Notes under the pieces: generated by a model
Told to the model about the DNA's origin: nothing
Databases searched by the model: none
Seen by the model: the letters and a program-made list of their open reading frames with translations, nothing else
DNA from: Gnetum montanum
Lineage: Eukaryota > Streptophyta > Gnetopsida > Gnetales > Gnetaceae
DNA: 64,000 bases
Direction of reading: 5' to 3'
Assembly (NCBI GenBank): GCA_015680685.1
Contig: MNCI01008366.1
Span: forward strand, 608,406 to 672,405
Program-made: the position numbers and the translations under genes
Shown: piece after piece, positions 1-42,455 of the stretch
How positions within the stretch are numbered: position 1 is the stretch's first letter
Layout of the letters: each line of letters starts with the position of its first letter

Positions 1-100
1 CATGAGGCGTGTAGGCACTTAGTCTGCAGAGTTCGACCGGATCGCGCGTGTTACACTCGTATTCGTATGGTTGAGTGTAGGGGTACCTCGCCACTCATCA
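1..100 (+). repeat. LTR 3' end fragment, plus orientation
   Basis: The last 100 bases of an LTR whose body lies left of the window. It ends in CGCCACTCATCA, the same terminus seen inverted at 1896, 11619 and 63744 and directly at 4131. Against the reverse complement of 1896-1993 it matches over nearly its full length with a few substitutions. It is oriented opposite to the LTR at 1896, so the two do not belong to one intact element. The bases after 100 show no primer binding site. Confidence 0.8.
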
Positions 101-1895
101 CCTACTGTCTATGGAGTCCCACATTTGATCTACCTTAGCTGACACCTCGGTTGTTAGCTTTTGAAGCAGTAAGGTTTTTCTATTCACCAACTTCTTGAGT
201 GGTGACTCATCCTCTTCCTCACCAAATCTTACTCCCCTCTTTCGGAGGGAAGGATCGTAGTTATACTCTTCCACGCTTTTTCTTTTTCGTAGCTCCCCAT
301 CTTCTTTAGCTACTTGCTCCAAAAATCGATGAATTTCATGGGACCTAAGTTCAAATAATCTTCCTTGGGCATATGTCCCAAGGGTTCTCGTGGTTTCATG
401 TCTTAGCCCATCTACGAGGTGGCAGAGTTGATCCCGTTGTGCGTAACCATGGCCCAGGCAATGATGTAGTAATGCATAATATCAGCCCATGGCAGCATCC
501 AAGGATTCGTGAGTACCCTGCTTCCATCCTTGGATCTGCTTACATAAGTTGGACACTTTGGAGTACGTTTGGTATTTATCATTAAAGAGTTCTAACATCA
601 TACTCCACCTCCTAATGGTTTCCGGTTCTAAAGATCGGTACCAACTCTCTGCTTCTTTTACAAGTGTCCTAGGAAACAACTTTAACTTTTGCCACTCATT
701 TTCAATATTTTGCAAGGCACAGGCATCGTGGAATGCCTGTAAGTGATTCTGCTGATCAACATTGTATCCCCCCTCAAACCGTGGGATATTATTCATGTCT
801 AGTCTCTTGATTCGATTGTCTTTTTGGTGCCTTGTAGGTATCCTCACAGCCTCTATAATGTCTAACATACTCCAGGTTGCTAGCAGGGATTCATCATGAT
901 CATCTCTCTCATGACGTCTATGATGCCTACGTGGTTCCCTACTTTCCTTTCTATGCCTTGACTCTCTAGAATGCCCTCAGCCTCGCTCTTGACTCTCTCG
1001 TTGAGGTCTCTCATTTTGCTTACCCTTATCCTCACCGTTGTGATTGCGTCTTGATGTGGAAGGAGAGGGTGAATGATGTGATGAAGGGAAAGAAGAAGGA
1101 GAACCATCGCCATGACAATGTTTCTTACCTTCTTTTCGGTGGCTACAGCCCCGATTGTAATGACGATCAAATCACTCGCCCTTATCTTGTGTTTGTGTCC
1201 CCTCATTGAACACTTGGTGTTTGTGGGCATCAAAACCAGGGTTGTGTATCGTGGAGCACAAGTTCTGATACACCACCTCCTCACTCTCATTAGGAGGGGA
1301 AACATCATTTTGTGGAGAACCTATTGAGATAGGTTCACCACCCTTAGTTTCTCTTATGACGGGCAAAGCATTACGGGGGCCTGTGCCCTTCAACGATGTG
1401 TGGCAACTCTCCTGCCGCAAGTCCCGTTGACGTTGTGCTTTTTGGGATGGTAGTCCCTTGTCTCATAATCTTCTGCAACGTATTTAGCGTATAGCTGCGT
1501 CATGTCTATCTGTGCAAGAGCACGAAGGAGCATGTTAGGGACTGCCTGATCTGGGGGTAACACTATGTTACCTTGCAAATCTCTCCAGCGCAATTGTTTA
1601 TCCTGATGGAGGATAAAAGTAAAATTGGGTATATATACCACTTGATACTATTGAGGAACTGGCGGTTCTAGGTTACGTGTGTTAGATTGCTGAAGGTCTC
1701 TTGTGTGATCCCTAGGTGGTGAAGTGCTTTTATGAGAAGAAGAAGATATTGTTATCTTACTTGGTGTGCTATTAACCGTTGTTTAAGTTTTCTTCTAATT
1801 AATCCTAAGGGTTCATTTAAGCTTCCCAACGATGTGGATGATTTCCTATGTTCTACTTAGCGCACAAACAACTTAGTCCTCGGTAACGGTGCCAA
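101..1895 (-). pseudogene. Ty3/gypsy gag relic
   Basis: Minus-strand coding remnants downstream of the LTR at 1896-2738. The clearest piece is 868-482, a retrotransposon gag capsid-type domain containing AESWYRSLEPETIRRW and FNDKY. This is the usual pattern of the PF03732-type gag of plant gypsy elements, which packages element RNA. Charged pieces at 1641-1390, 1420-1172 and 322-98 lie in differing frames, so several frameshifts or stops separate them. No protease or polymerase follows: the relic is cut at 100 by the oppositely oriented LTR. It is not expected to make a working protein. Confidence 0.7.
1878..1894 (-). other. Primer binding site of the 1896 LTR element
   Basis: Read on the minus strand, one base after the LTR terminus CTCATCA comes TGGCACCGTTACCGAGG. 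This begins with TGG, as tRNA-primed sites do, and resembles the TGGCGCCGTTGCCGGGG-type site I recall from plant gypsy elements. It fixes the LTR as the 5' LTR of a minus-strand element, in agreement with the gag direction. The tRNA identity is inference. Confidence 0.6.
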
Positions 1896-2738
1896 TGATG
1901 AGTGGCGAGGTACCCCTACACTCAACCATACGAATACGAGCGTTACACGCGTGATCTGGTCGAACTCCGTAGACTAAGTGCCTACACGCCTTATGGAACA
2001 CTTAAGGTTAATCGTTCATTGTTTTCCCAGACTTACTTTTGTCACGGTTGTATGGTTAAGTAAGTCTGAGGTATGTGATTTTTATATCTTTTCTGTTTTA
2101 TCGCCTATGCTAATGAGGGAAAGGGTGAAGAGACCAAGTAACTAACTTTAATTGACTAAGCCTTAATTAACCTAACATCAATATCCGTTCCCACTTGCCG
2201 TTCACACCCTGAGCCAATGCAACCTTCTGGGATTACCAAACGCTATTCGTTACTGCGATTACCAAGCCTAACGCACGTGCTCGAAGCAGTCGTACTGAAT
2301 GCACTTAACTAGGAGAGAAGGGTTGAGAGAGATTTAATTAACTAATAAAGCATTTCAACAATAAACAATAAATAACAATAAGTAAAGTCCTATTTAGCTT
2401 AGTCCATGCACTGCAAGGTTTATCCAAGAAGTTCGTCTTTATTTCCGTACACAAACTTGTGCTCAGGTACAATATTTGCTCGAATAAAGATCCGTTCACT
2501 TTGGAGCTCCTACTGCGGGCACATGGAAATTATTCTATCTCTGGGGAGGTAAAATTGCCAGAGTTTCGCTAAGGGTCTAGATCTAGATGGAGAAATAAGG
2601 GAGAGCCGCCTCTTATTTATAGATTTGGTGATGCACTATGATATCGCGTACGCGATATCGTAGGGGAAGACACGATATCGCAGCGGATGCGATATCGCGT
2701 ACACGATATCGCAGCCCATGCGATATCGTGTCCCATCA
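1896..2738 (-). repeat. 5' LTR of the gag relic (843 bp)
   Basis: Plus-strand ends are TGATGAG and CCCATCA, an imperfect terminal inverted repeat. A TATA-type sequence lies on the minus strand at 2613-2622 (CTATAAATAA), so transcription would run leftwards into gag. Upstream of it, the short U3 at 2640-2735 is made almost entirely of GATATC-centred palindromes. Blocks around 2400-2620 match the solo LTR at 11619-12233, for example the stretch with GCGGGCACATGGAAA and the motif GCCGCCTCTTATTTATAGA. Confidence 0.75.
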
Positions 2739-3304
2739 GTAACAAAAATGTATCAGTTTTGTCATAAATACCTAAAAAGCTAGAAATAACTTCTATCACA
2801 GATTTCCTTTCAAAATTTTAGCAATATTTTTGGAACTAATAGGCTTGCTAAAAATAGATTTTTTTTTAATTTTTAATATTAAAGCTTGTGTTTTATCTTA
2901 TACATCCATATTTAATTAATTCTTCAAATAAGTAGTTTTTAAACCTTCTTTTTTAAAAATTTACAAATGTTAATTACTTTTTTTCTTTTGGAGAAACAGG
3001 CATAGGGGTTGGTACCTATCACCACATTAGGCTAGACGTGACCCACTAAACAAGAGTATCTCACCATAAGGCTACTCCACTACTATCCAAATGTTAACAT
3101 AGCTACACCCCAAAATTTATAGAGGTTTATAACTCTTAGTCAAAGAAAAAAGAAATCTTTAAGAACAATAATGAACTCAAGTTACATAATGGGCACTCTA
3201 AGGTAAATACAAATTTGGGTCAGGCATGTACGTTGGCAAGATTCCTTGGCCATCAAAGTAAAGAAATAAAAACTTATCATATGGTTGTTTACAGAGTGGA
3301 TTAT
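2739..3304. other. AT-rich spacer, nothing recognised
   Basis: Between two LTRs. I see no coding sequence or repeat boundary. It contains oligo-T tracts near 2858 and 2980. Confidence 0.4.
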
Positions 3305-4131
3305 TGATGAGTTGTGATTTAATAGACCCTGACATCAAATACACGATGTTGTGTACCTAACGTCAGGGGTAATAAGCAACATTAGATACCTGATGTCGTC
3401 TCATTTGGATCTTGCCTATAAATACTGCACTTAGACCTTCGGATGAGGAGCTTCGCTTAGAAAGTAGTAATAGATAGTTTCAGTTTTCCATTTCTTCTTT
3501 CCAATCTATTGTAATCGTACAACACCTTTGTTCGAGTGTGACGTACTTAGACACGTTACATGACTAGCAATAAAGATCAAGATTACTTCTATCATTGCAA
3601 CATCCACTTAGATTAATATTGTTGTTTTAATTATTTAATGCTTTCTTCAGTTAAACATTTCCATTTATTGTTATTTACTATTTTTGTTGTTGAGTGAAAT
3701 GTGTATGGCTTAATCACAAACGTTTAAGTGTAAATACTTGGTCGTCCAAAGGTGTATTGTTTGGCACAACTAGTGACATACACCTGGTAAACCCAGAAGT
3801 AACTCCACGAAGTCCAAGACGTGTACAGACGATTAAGAGCAGATACCATCACCTTAGGCTAATTTAGACCTTATTTCCATTATTCATTAGTTAATCAATT
3901 TATCTCTTTTTGTCACTAGGAGTAGCATAGAATTAGGAAACATCATACACCCCACTTTGGATGAAACCATACGTGATAAAGCTACCACTAGTCCAAGTGG
4001 GAAGACAGTGAACTGTGCAAGGCATAATGACCTAGATGCCACAACTAGTCCCATCTGCAGAATTCAACTAAATCATGCATGAATGCTTGTAATTTGTATG
4101 GTTGAGCATAGGGGTACTTCGCCACTCATCA
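3305..4131 (+). repeat. Solo LTR, plus orientation (827 bp)
   Basis: Begins TGATGAG and ends CGCCACTCATCA, giving a 7-bp terminal inverted repeat. The flanks are ATTAT (3300-3304) and ATTAC (4132-4136), a near-perfect 5-bp target duplication. A TATA-type sequence, GCCTATAAATACTGC, sits near 3414. No internal region follows on either side, so this is probably a recombination-generated solo LTR. The last 430 bases are clearly related to 39800-40237 and, inverted, to 63744-64000 (shared blocks around AAGCTACCACTAG). Confidence 0.75.
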
Positions 4132-4189
4132 ATTACAAATAGTAGTTCAAAGAAAATTTCAATTCTAGAGCAAAACTAGAGTTAAGCAT

Positions 4190-4420
4190 GCTTATTTACT
4201 TTCTCCAACTTTCTTTGGTATCTTTATTGATGAAATACAAGAATGGTTACACGATGGACAAAATGGTCATGTTATCAAAATTGGATCTTAAGAAATGAAT
4301 CTTTTATATGTAAATGATGTTGCTTTAATCTCCACTACTAGAGAAGGTATGCAAAATATGTTGTGAATTTCAAAAAATTATTGTTGCTTATTTGGTCTTT
4401 AAGTGAATGTGGAACTAACT
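4190..4420 (+). pseudogene. LINE reverse transcriptase relic
   Basis: One plus-strand frame reads LSPTFFGIFIDEIQEW, then, after a stop, LLYVNDVALISTTREG. This matches the RT palm of plant non-LTR retrotransposons, where the catalytic box is normally Y/F-x-D-D. Here it reads YVND, so the first catalytic aspartate is lost. Only about 75 codons are visible and stops interrupt them. Everything outside this block is unrecognised. Confidence 0.6.
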
Positions 4421-7400
4421 ATCTAGAGTTATCAATGCACTTTGTTGAATTGAACATTAGTTTAGATATATATTTATAATACATAACTATAATTTAGTTG
4501 GGAATCTTTTCTCTTTATAGAAAATAAAATAGATTAATTTGAAAAAAAAATAGTATAATATAGAATGAAAAATTGGAGAAATATAATTCAGTGTTACAAA
4601 TTGAGCTCTTTTATATGATTGGTAATTGGTCTTTCAACATAAAAAAGTAAATGCCATTATGTATGATCTACTAAATATATGTTCCTATGTTATGAATATG
4701 CACTTTTACCAATGGGAGACCAAGTTTGTAAGATACATAATGATTATATACAAGACACTTGAGCAAGTAATTTGCAATAATACATAGTTTGAAATATAAA
4801 AAGAAATAGCAAAATAATGGAGTAGCCTTTTGTCATATTATTACTTAATTTAATAATAACATGCACTTTTTCCCTATAATTAGTATATTGCTAGAATAGA
4901 GCCTAATCAAATAAATTATTTGTATAAATGAGAAACGTTCATTGATAATGAAATACTGTAAATTATTTTCAATCATAGTTATATGTTTTTACTTCAAATA
5001 TAAAATTAGAAATTTTCTTATCATTCACATCATTCATTATATTCAAAGTAGCAATATTTAATATGAAATTCAATGCATCTACATCTTTAGCATATATAAA
5101 TACCAACTTGATCAGCAAATAATAAAATAGGTGCATTAGATATCAAACTAATCATAATGAAAATGGTAATGGAAAAGATTCAAGAGCAATAATTAACGTT
5201 GGAGAACACTTTTTATTTGTATTTGGTAGGAAAAAAAATAAATGCACTTTTATTCACAAAACACACCTTCCGACCTATATATGATCTTCAATGCTGGTCA
5301 TGCAGAGAGATTTAATGCATTTTGCTTACAAGTCTCCGTGAAATCAATCTTTGAAATTGATAGTTGCCATTGCTACGATCTTCAATGCTCTTCATTTGAA
5401 GAGATTTAATACATTTTACAAAAAATGTTCGAGTGAACTCAATCCTTGAATTTGCTAGCAGCCGTCGTAATGAATTCAGCTTTATTATGACCATCCGACA
5501 GTGGGAAAGATTGCTATCCTCCAAGTTTACTTCAAAACGTGATCAGGTAGGCAACTATCTAATGAAGCCGAAAAAGAAGGTAGGCTAGAAATCACACAAT
5601 CAGGGCATGCCATCAAATACCAACTACGATTTGATATCAAGGTTGAAACGTCCAGTCATTTCAAAGTTTGGGCTGAGCTGTTGAACCAGGTTTCGAATTA
5701 ATGGACCGATCAATCGATGTTACAGATCAGTTCAGGCCCAAAACAAGACAGCTCTGATTAAATAAATTACTTGTACTGCAGGATCTACCACGGTAACTTA
5801 AAAGTCACCTCATGCCCAAGTCCCATTGAAAACAATTAATTGGAAAATGTGTCCAAACTATTTGTGGAGCACTTTTTCTGTGTGTTCAGTATGAAATAAA
5901 GTAGACTTATGCAAAACGTACAGGCTGAGCTGTGGCTAACAATCACACTTCTGAACGGATGTTTGCAGTTTTGATTACAGTTTTGAAAAGGATAAAAATT
6001 TTCAAAAACACTCTTTCAAAATTCCTTCTCTTTGTATTATTTTGTCGCATCAAAGCATTGGTGTAGAAACTCAGAAAGCCTCTAACTTTTGTAGTTCAGC
6101 TTGAGCTGTGGCTTGAGTCCGTGTTGTTTGGTTAGCTATGAACAGCGGCCACCGATTGCGGAAAAAAGGAAACCCAACGTGGGCACTACCATTCATCTAG
6201 ACCAACTGGCTCATTGGCTCATTACAAGAGAGAATGGCACAAGTTTGGAGGAGGCGGAGAGCACTCGATAAAAGATAGAGAGATTTTTGAATGGTGACTC
6301 CACACAAATTAAAGAAGGTAAGCAGAGAGATTGCTAATGCAGAGTGTTGCTTGAATGCACAAGTCTTTCCAGAGTTGCAGAAGATGAATCAATTAATGAC
6401 TATCCATTTTGAACTTGGATGTTTGAGATTTGAGTCGGAAATGAATGAGGTGAAAGATCTGCAATTTCTTCAACAGGGTAAGAGGCATTTATTAGAATAA
6501 TCTATCCTTTTGAAAAATAACATTGCATCTACGTTTTCAAATATAATATAAAATAATAGGCCTTACTAACTTTCCACGTAGTTACAGTGGCCATCATGGC
6601 TCTCTGTGATAATAGTTACAGCTCAATTTTTTTATTTCATTCATAGAACACAACTTTTAGCATTTGGTTCACAATTCTGGATCACTTATCTTTTAGACGG
6701 ATTCAATGCAATTGAGAAAAAAGGTTCTAATGCAATTATAAACTCTTTTAATTAAATGAGTTTATTTTTTTATAAACTGACGACAGTAAAATCAGGACTT
6801 CCTTCGTTAAATAAAATTTGCAATTTTGTATCACTTATCTTTTGAAAGGATTTAATGCGTTTTAGAAAACGGTTCTGATGCAATTGTCATGACTCTTTTC
6901 TGAATGACGAGTATAGTCACTGGAACATCAAATAGTGACTGCGAAGTCTAGTCACTGGAACTTTAAAACTTGTGACGTCATAACAATGGATTCAAAAGAT
7001 CTGGGAAAACATAAAAATCACATAGATGTTTTCAGATAAAACTTCGATTTTTACAGTTTGGTTGCAATTGTCTCGAGCTCGTTTTCTTGCTCCTGCGACA
7101 TGGGCTGGTTTGTAGATCCTTTTTCAGGGCATTAATTTTAGTTTGGTCAGTCACCTTTTTTCCAGAGAATCGTAAAATGTTTCATTAATTGCTGAACAGT
7201 GCAATTCTGGGACATTGTGCGGATGCAAACAAGTTTTCCATTTTTGAATGTTCTCTGGGAACAGTACCCCGTGTGATGAACTTCCGAATTGTGCAATTGT
7301 CGCGAAACATGTGGAATGTAAAATCAGTTTCTTTTGTGTGTCCCAAATGTCACAGATTTACTCGAAGAACAATTATTATGAAGGTTTCCAAGCCATAAAT

Positions 7401-7700
7401 TGTTTGCAGCGATCAAGGTCAGCGACGTGCACAGACAGTGATCTGTCATCAAATTGCCTTGTTGGCTTTGGCCAAATCATAGAAGCCAATTATTATTCCC
7501 TGCTCTTTTGCAACAAATTTGTTGCAGCACACTTCTATGGTGGAACTAAAGGCAACCCCCAACGGACTCATTAAATGCAATGCAAATGCTGATAATGAGA
7601 TGTTGCTGGTTCGTGTTCACGCGTACTATGGTTGGTTCTGACGCGCGTATTCTGGTTTTGTATGCCTTCTTGAAATGTCTCCATGGTAGGTGAATTGGCT
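4421..7700. other. AT-rich region upstream of ALDH3, unassigned
   Basis: Intergenic DNA with many short AT tracts and no recognisable gene. An open stretch of 69 codons at 6291-6500 begins with ATG but has no family resemblance I can see. The part nearest the gene (about 6900-7700) is less AT-rich and may include distal promoter sequence. Confidence 0.4.
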
Positions 7701-7737
7701 CTAATCATCCACCTGGGCTTCTGGTTTTTCTGGCGAT

Positions 7738-7936
7738 GATTTTATAATGTGCAACAACGGTATCATTTATTGCAACTTAAGTTCTCCTCGCAAATTCTGA
7801 TGTGTGGTTATAGGTACACTCGCTTTCGCAGTCGTCGCATCTGCATCGTATATTTGTGCTTGGCGAGTTTGCCTGGCAAATTCGGGAGAGTTCTCTGCAA
7901 CTGAGTTCCGGAAGCCAGAATTGAATTGCTGTAACA
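7738..7936 (+). promoter_or_regulatory. Probable core promoter and 5' UTR of ALDH3
   Basis: GATTTTATAATGTGC near 7737 is a plausible TATA-like element. It is followed by about 160 bp of less AT-rich sequence up to the ATG at 7937. An in-frame TGA at 7922-7924 lies five codons upstream of that ATG. The context AACAATGG is a good plant initiation context. The start site and any 5' UTR intron cannot be determined from sequence alone. Confidence 0.35.
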
Positions 7937-38215
<30,279 letters not shown>

Positions 38216-39250
38216 GAAGAGGATAGCCCGTTTCAGGACCTGGATTGTTGTATCATACTATTGAATGATTTTTTAGCAGTTATTTAAATATGTATATGAA
38301 TACTATCATTCTGTTAGACAGGATTGTCATGTCATTCTATTTAAATTTGTTTTACTGGTGTGCAATGACTTATTTGAAGTTAAAAAAAAAAAAAAAGATT
38401 CTGTAACACTTCTGTCTAAATATAAAATATTCTCTAATTTTTGGTTTAGGATAGATTTGAAAGACCTCTGGTTGACATTTGCGTTGTATAGCCTTTTGGC
38501 CCAAGGGAACCATCGAAATTGAAGGGTTCAAACGGCAAGATAGGTTTGAAAGGCAGGCTATATTTTGTTTCCCACATTCTTTGGCATTTTAGATGAAATA
38601 GAAAAATGGATGCAATTGTAGGTGTGAGCATGACATGAAATCCTGCATGTGTACAATCAAATGATTGTTGCAAAAATCAACGTCTACAAAAAGAACAACA
38701 GTGCATGAAATGAACGTATGCGGTTTTTTTTATTTTTATAAAAAAGAAATCACGGTTTTATTCTGTCCATGTTGCTGTTCAGAGTTTGTAGCTCCACAAT
38801 TCTGTGTCTTTTACATAGTTGATATCAAAATTGGTACATATGCCTGGGTTTCAAATGCAGTAAGAAACTGCAGAACCGCACTGAGTGCAAATAATTGGAG
38901 TAAGCATTGGATGCTATTAAAAAAACCTAAGTACAAGTCTTGAGAAAAATTTTTGGAGACCATTGTAATACCAATAATTTTATTACAAATGGTTAAGCTT
39001 CAACTTGAAATGATTAAGAAAGAGCAAGAAAATGTAAATAAGTCTATTGTTTGTACGTACAGACTTTTCTGAAATAGGACATTGTAGCAATTTTTAAATC
39101 CCAGGTTCAAGTTCTTAATATTGTTTTTATCTTGACAATTGTTCAGCTAAATAGTATTGTTGAATATATGAGAATGTAGGTTGGAAATTCTTTTTTTTTT
39201 AATGTAGGAAAATAGAAAAATCGATATTTACCAAAAGTCTTTGCAAATTT
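38216..39250. other. ALDH3 3' UTR and downstream spacer
   Basis: Sequence after the stop codon. An A tract lies at about 38381-38396. No canonical AATAAA was found close to the stop, so the polyadenylation site is not assigned. The rest is AT-rich and unassigned. Confidence 0.4.
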
Positions 39251-39251
39251 T

Positions 39252-40237
39252 TGCTGAGATATCATAGATGCTATGTGGTAGCATCCTTGTCTGCGCATCT
39301 CAGTTGGCTGCTATGTTGTAGATGCTACATCGCACCCATGATGTTGTAGATGCCATGTCACATTTGTTTGATAAAGTCAATTTTTGTCCACCAACTACAA
39401 TATTGTATCTATGATGTTGTAAAATCGATATGGTAGCACATGTTACGTCATTGTAGATACGATATTATGGGATGTGTGCAACCTCAAGTGCAACACTTGG
39501 GGTGCATGAATCCACATAAGTTTCATTTCATTCTTAGGTAGATTATTGCAATTTGGTTTTGTAGTTTCAAGGATAGAGAGTGAATGTCGTAGTGTGGTGT
39601 TAAGCAATTATACAGAATCTTTATTTGAGTGAGTGTACTTGGGCACCATTCATGTCTAGAAATAAAAATCGAGATTGCTTTTCATCATTGAAGAATCTAC
39701 TTACTGTTTTTTACTTAGCATAGTTTTTTACTGTTTTATTATTTTAATTATTTCTATTTCCAAGTACCTTACTTTCTTGTTTATTAGTAAAGTAGAATGA
39801 GTATGATTGGTTTCGAGCGTTTAAGTGTAATTGTTTGGTAATCCTAATAGTGTTATAGCTTGGTTTGCCCAGTAGCATAACACTTGGTAATCTTAATAAC
39901 TATTATATGAGCTCAAGATGTGTATGGTAAGTCAAGACCAAATGCTTATTGCTTTAGGCTAGTTTAGATTAACCTTTTTGTTAGATTAGATAATTAATTT
40001 CTTCATTATTGTTAAGATTAGCATAAGGCCGCAACAACATCAACCATCATATGTCTCACTTTGGACTAAACCATACATGGCAAAGCTACCACTAGTTTAA
40101 GTGGGAAGATAGCGTTTTGCAATCAATACTTAACAATTTAGATGCTATAACTAGTCCTATCCATAGAATTCGACCCGATTGTGTATGAACGTTTGTGATT
40201 CATATGGTTGGGCGTAGGGGGTACCTATTGCTCATCA
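39252..40237 (+). repeat. LTR related to 3305-4131, plus orientation
   Basis: The end TTGCTCATCA at 40237 and the preceding 430 bp correspond block by block to 3700-4131 (for example CATGGCAAAGCTACCACTAG and the GGGGTACC near the end). The left end is uncertain; TGCTGAGAT at 39252 is a candidate. The first 200 bp hold repeated ATGTTGTAGATGC-like words. No target duplication found. Confidence 0.6.
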
Positions 40238-42455
40238 CAAGTCATATATACTATATGAGTCAAAAGCAAGTTTAATAATTTTGTGGTCAACATTTGTAAG
40301 CTAGGAATTGTTAATGACTTGTTTGGAAAAGTTTTCCTTCCATTTTTTGTGTAACAGTGTCACCTGGTCATATAAGCAACTAAAGAAAATTTGTAATGTA
40401 GTACAAGAAAGAAGGAAATAGATAAATAGGATTAGATCAAGAAAAGAAATGCATAGATTTAAATAAGATTTGGAGAAAGGATGCAAATATGTCATTTAGG
40501 AGTAAAGATGAAATCTCTCATTTAGAATTGAAGGGATTTTTTAAAGTTCTTTCATTCTATTAAGTCTTTTTTAATATGTTGCTTAATATTTAGAATTAAC
40601 ACTTGTTTTGACAATATTTACCTTTGTCCTTGCATGTTAACAAAAATTTTCAGTCTATTTTAAAGACAAAGCAATTTCATTCACTTGGTGGCACTCAAAT
40701 TGTTTCCTAGTTATTGCACTTCAAACTTGTAATTCAATTTTATATTCTTAGGGGAATTCAACTCTACTAACATAAGTAAGCTATGTTGCAATTCCACACT
40801 TAAGTTTGATACATCTAGTATAGTGGGTCATATTGTAGTTCTATAATTCAGATTAGTGTTCTTATTGCAGTCTGTCACTTTTGTTACCAACCCTTCTTAT
40901 TCCATTGAGGTTACCAACCCTTCTTATTCCATTGAGGTTGTTCACCAATCCATGGCATGAGTGCCCTAAGGACTCAATAACTTATTCTTGTTGGATGACA
41001 ATTTCTTATTTGTGTATTGTGGTTTGACAATGAATACTCTTATGAGGGTCTTATATTATTGGTGGCTTAATAGACCATTTCGTTGAATAATGGGTGGAAA
41101 CTATGTTTCAAATTATTCTTTATGCAATTTTTCAGTCTTGTATTGGTGTGACCCCAAGTAATTATTTTTAGGCAATAGTTTGAAAATGTAGAATTTTTTA
41201 AAAGTTTCTTATTATCAATTCCTTTGGCTAAACTTGTTTTGACATGAACCTTGTGATATGATAGTTGGACATTTTTCATCAATGAATTGATGTGGGTCTT
41301 AGACAATGATATAGGTTGTGGAACAATGAATTATCCATGTACAAATTTTGAAAGTATTAGCCTTTTGTGGATACATTCTTATATGCTTATAATATGGGAA
41401 ACAAATACTTTCCTCTCAAGTAAGAGTCCTTCTAGTTTGGGGCTTATGGCTTTCAATAATTGAATTTGTTAGATGGCCCCTTCTCTCTCAAAGGTGTCAT
41501 ATGTTGTATTTGTAAATCTCTTATCCATTGTGTTTGTACAAAGTTCATTAATAACTCAATATGCCAATTGTTTCACTCACTTGGGTTGCATGGCCTATAA
41601 TGCTCATGTACAAAAACCCTCAATACATGACATTTGAGCCAGTCTAGTTTAAGTGGGAATTTTTTCCAAGTAATCCTTATACAACAAACTATTTGAGATT
41701 AGTTAGTATTCCAATTTAGTGTGTTGAAAATTTTGATACGTATCAGTTATAATATGGGATAGCACAAAATTCCAAAGCTAAAATCCCTTCTAAACTCCTA
41801 TGTATTCTTAGCAATGTATGATCAATCATTTAATCTTTCTTAGCTACACCACTTGAGGTGGACTTGATTGATGATAATATATCTTCATTCCTTTTTGGGA
41901 TGTAAAGAGAAGTTTGTCACATGTAGTTAATTCTAGTTATTAGCCTCTTGATATCTCCTAAAGAAGTCAAAGGACTTGGGTCCTTCGTGGACTAATTGAG
42001 ATTGCTATAATATGATTTGTAAGACTAATGTCAATAGTTTAGTGTAAGTAGAAATGTAGCTCTTTCCACATCAGATATCAGGGTGTTAAATGTAGTGTAT
42101 TTTCCAAAACAATGCTGTAGGGATTGTTTACAAATCAATTAAAATTTCAAATTTTGGTTTCATAGGAGAACACATATATTCACATATTTCTTGGTCCTCT
42201 TGTTAGATATGAAGATCTACCCTTTCTCTTCTCCAATCATAGTACCATTTAACAAATGGCATTGTGGTTATGTGGCTTGTCTTGATCACAATTCATAGAG
42301 ATGGACTAGAGTTGATGATAAATCTAATTCTAGAAGAAACCTTACATATGAGATCTATGAACCTCTCCCTTAAGTTGGTTTTGGTTCTCAAAAGGTTCTA
42401 ATAACATTGAACTCTTCCATCTAATTACATTGGATCATAAATTTGGCTCACCTCC
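40238..42455. other. AT-rich spacer
   Basis: No gene recognised. A perfect 27-bp tandem duplication (unit starting TTACCAACCC) lies at 40884-40937. Confidence 0.45.
40884..40937. repeat. 27-bp tandem duplication
   Basis: Two identical adjacent copies of a 27-base unit beginning TTACCAACCC and ending CATTGAGG. Confidence 0.85.

Noticed and set aside
6291-6500. A 69-codon ATG-started frame upstream of ALDH3
   Set aside because: No family, no conserved motif and no splice context; chance expectation in 64 kb.
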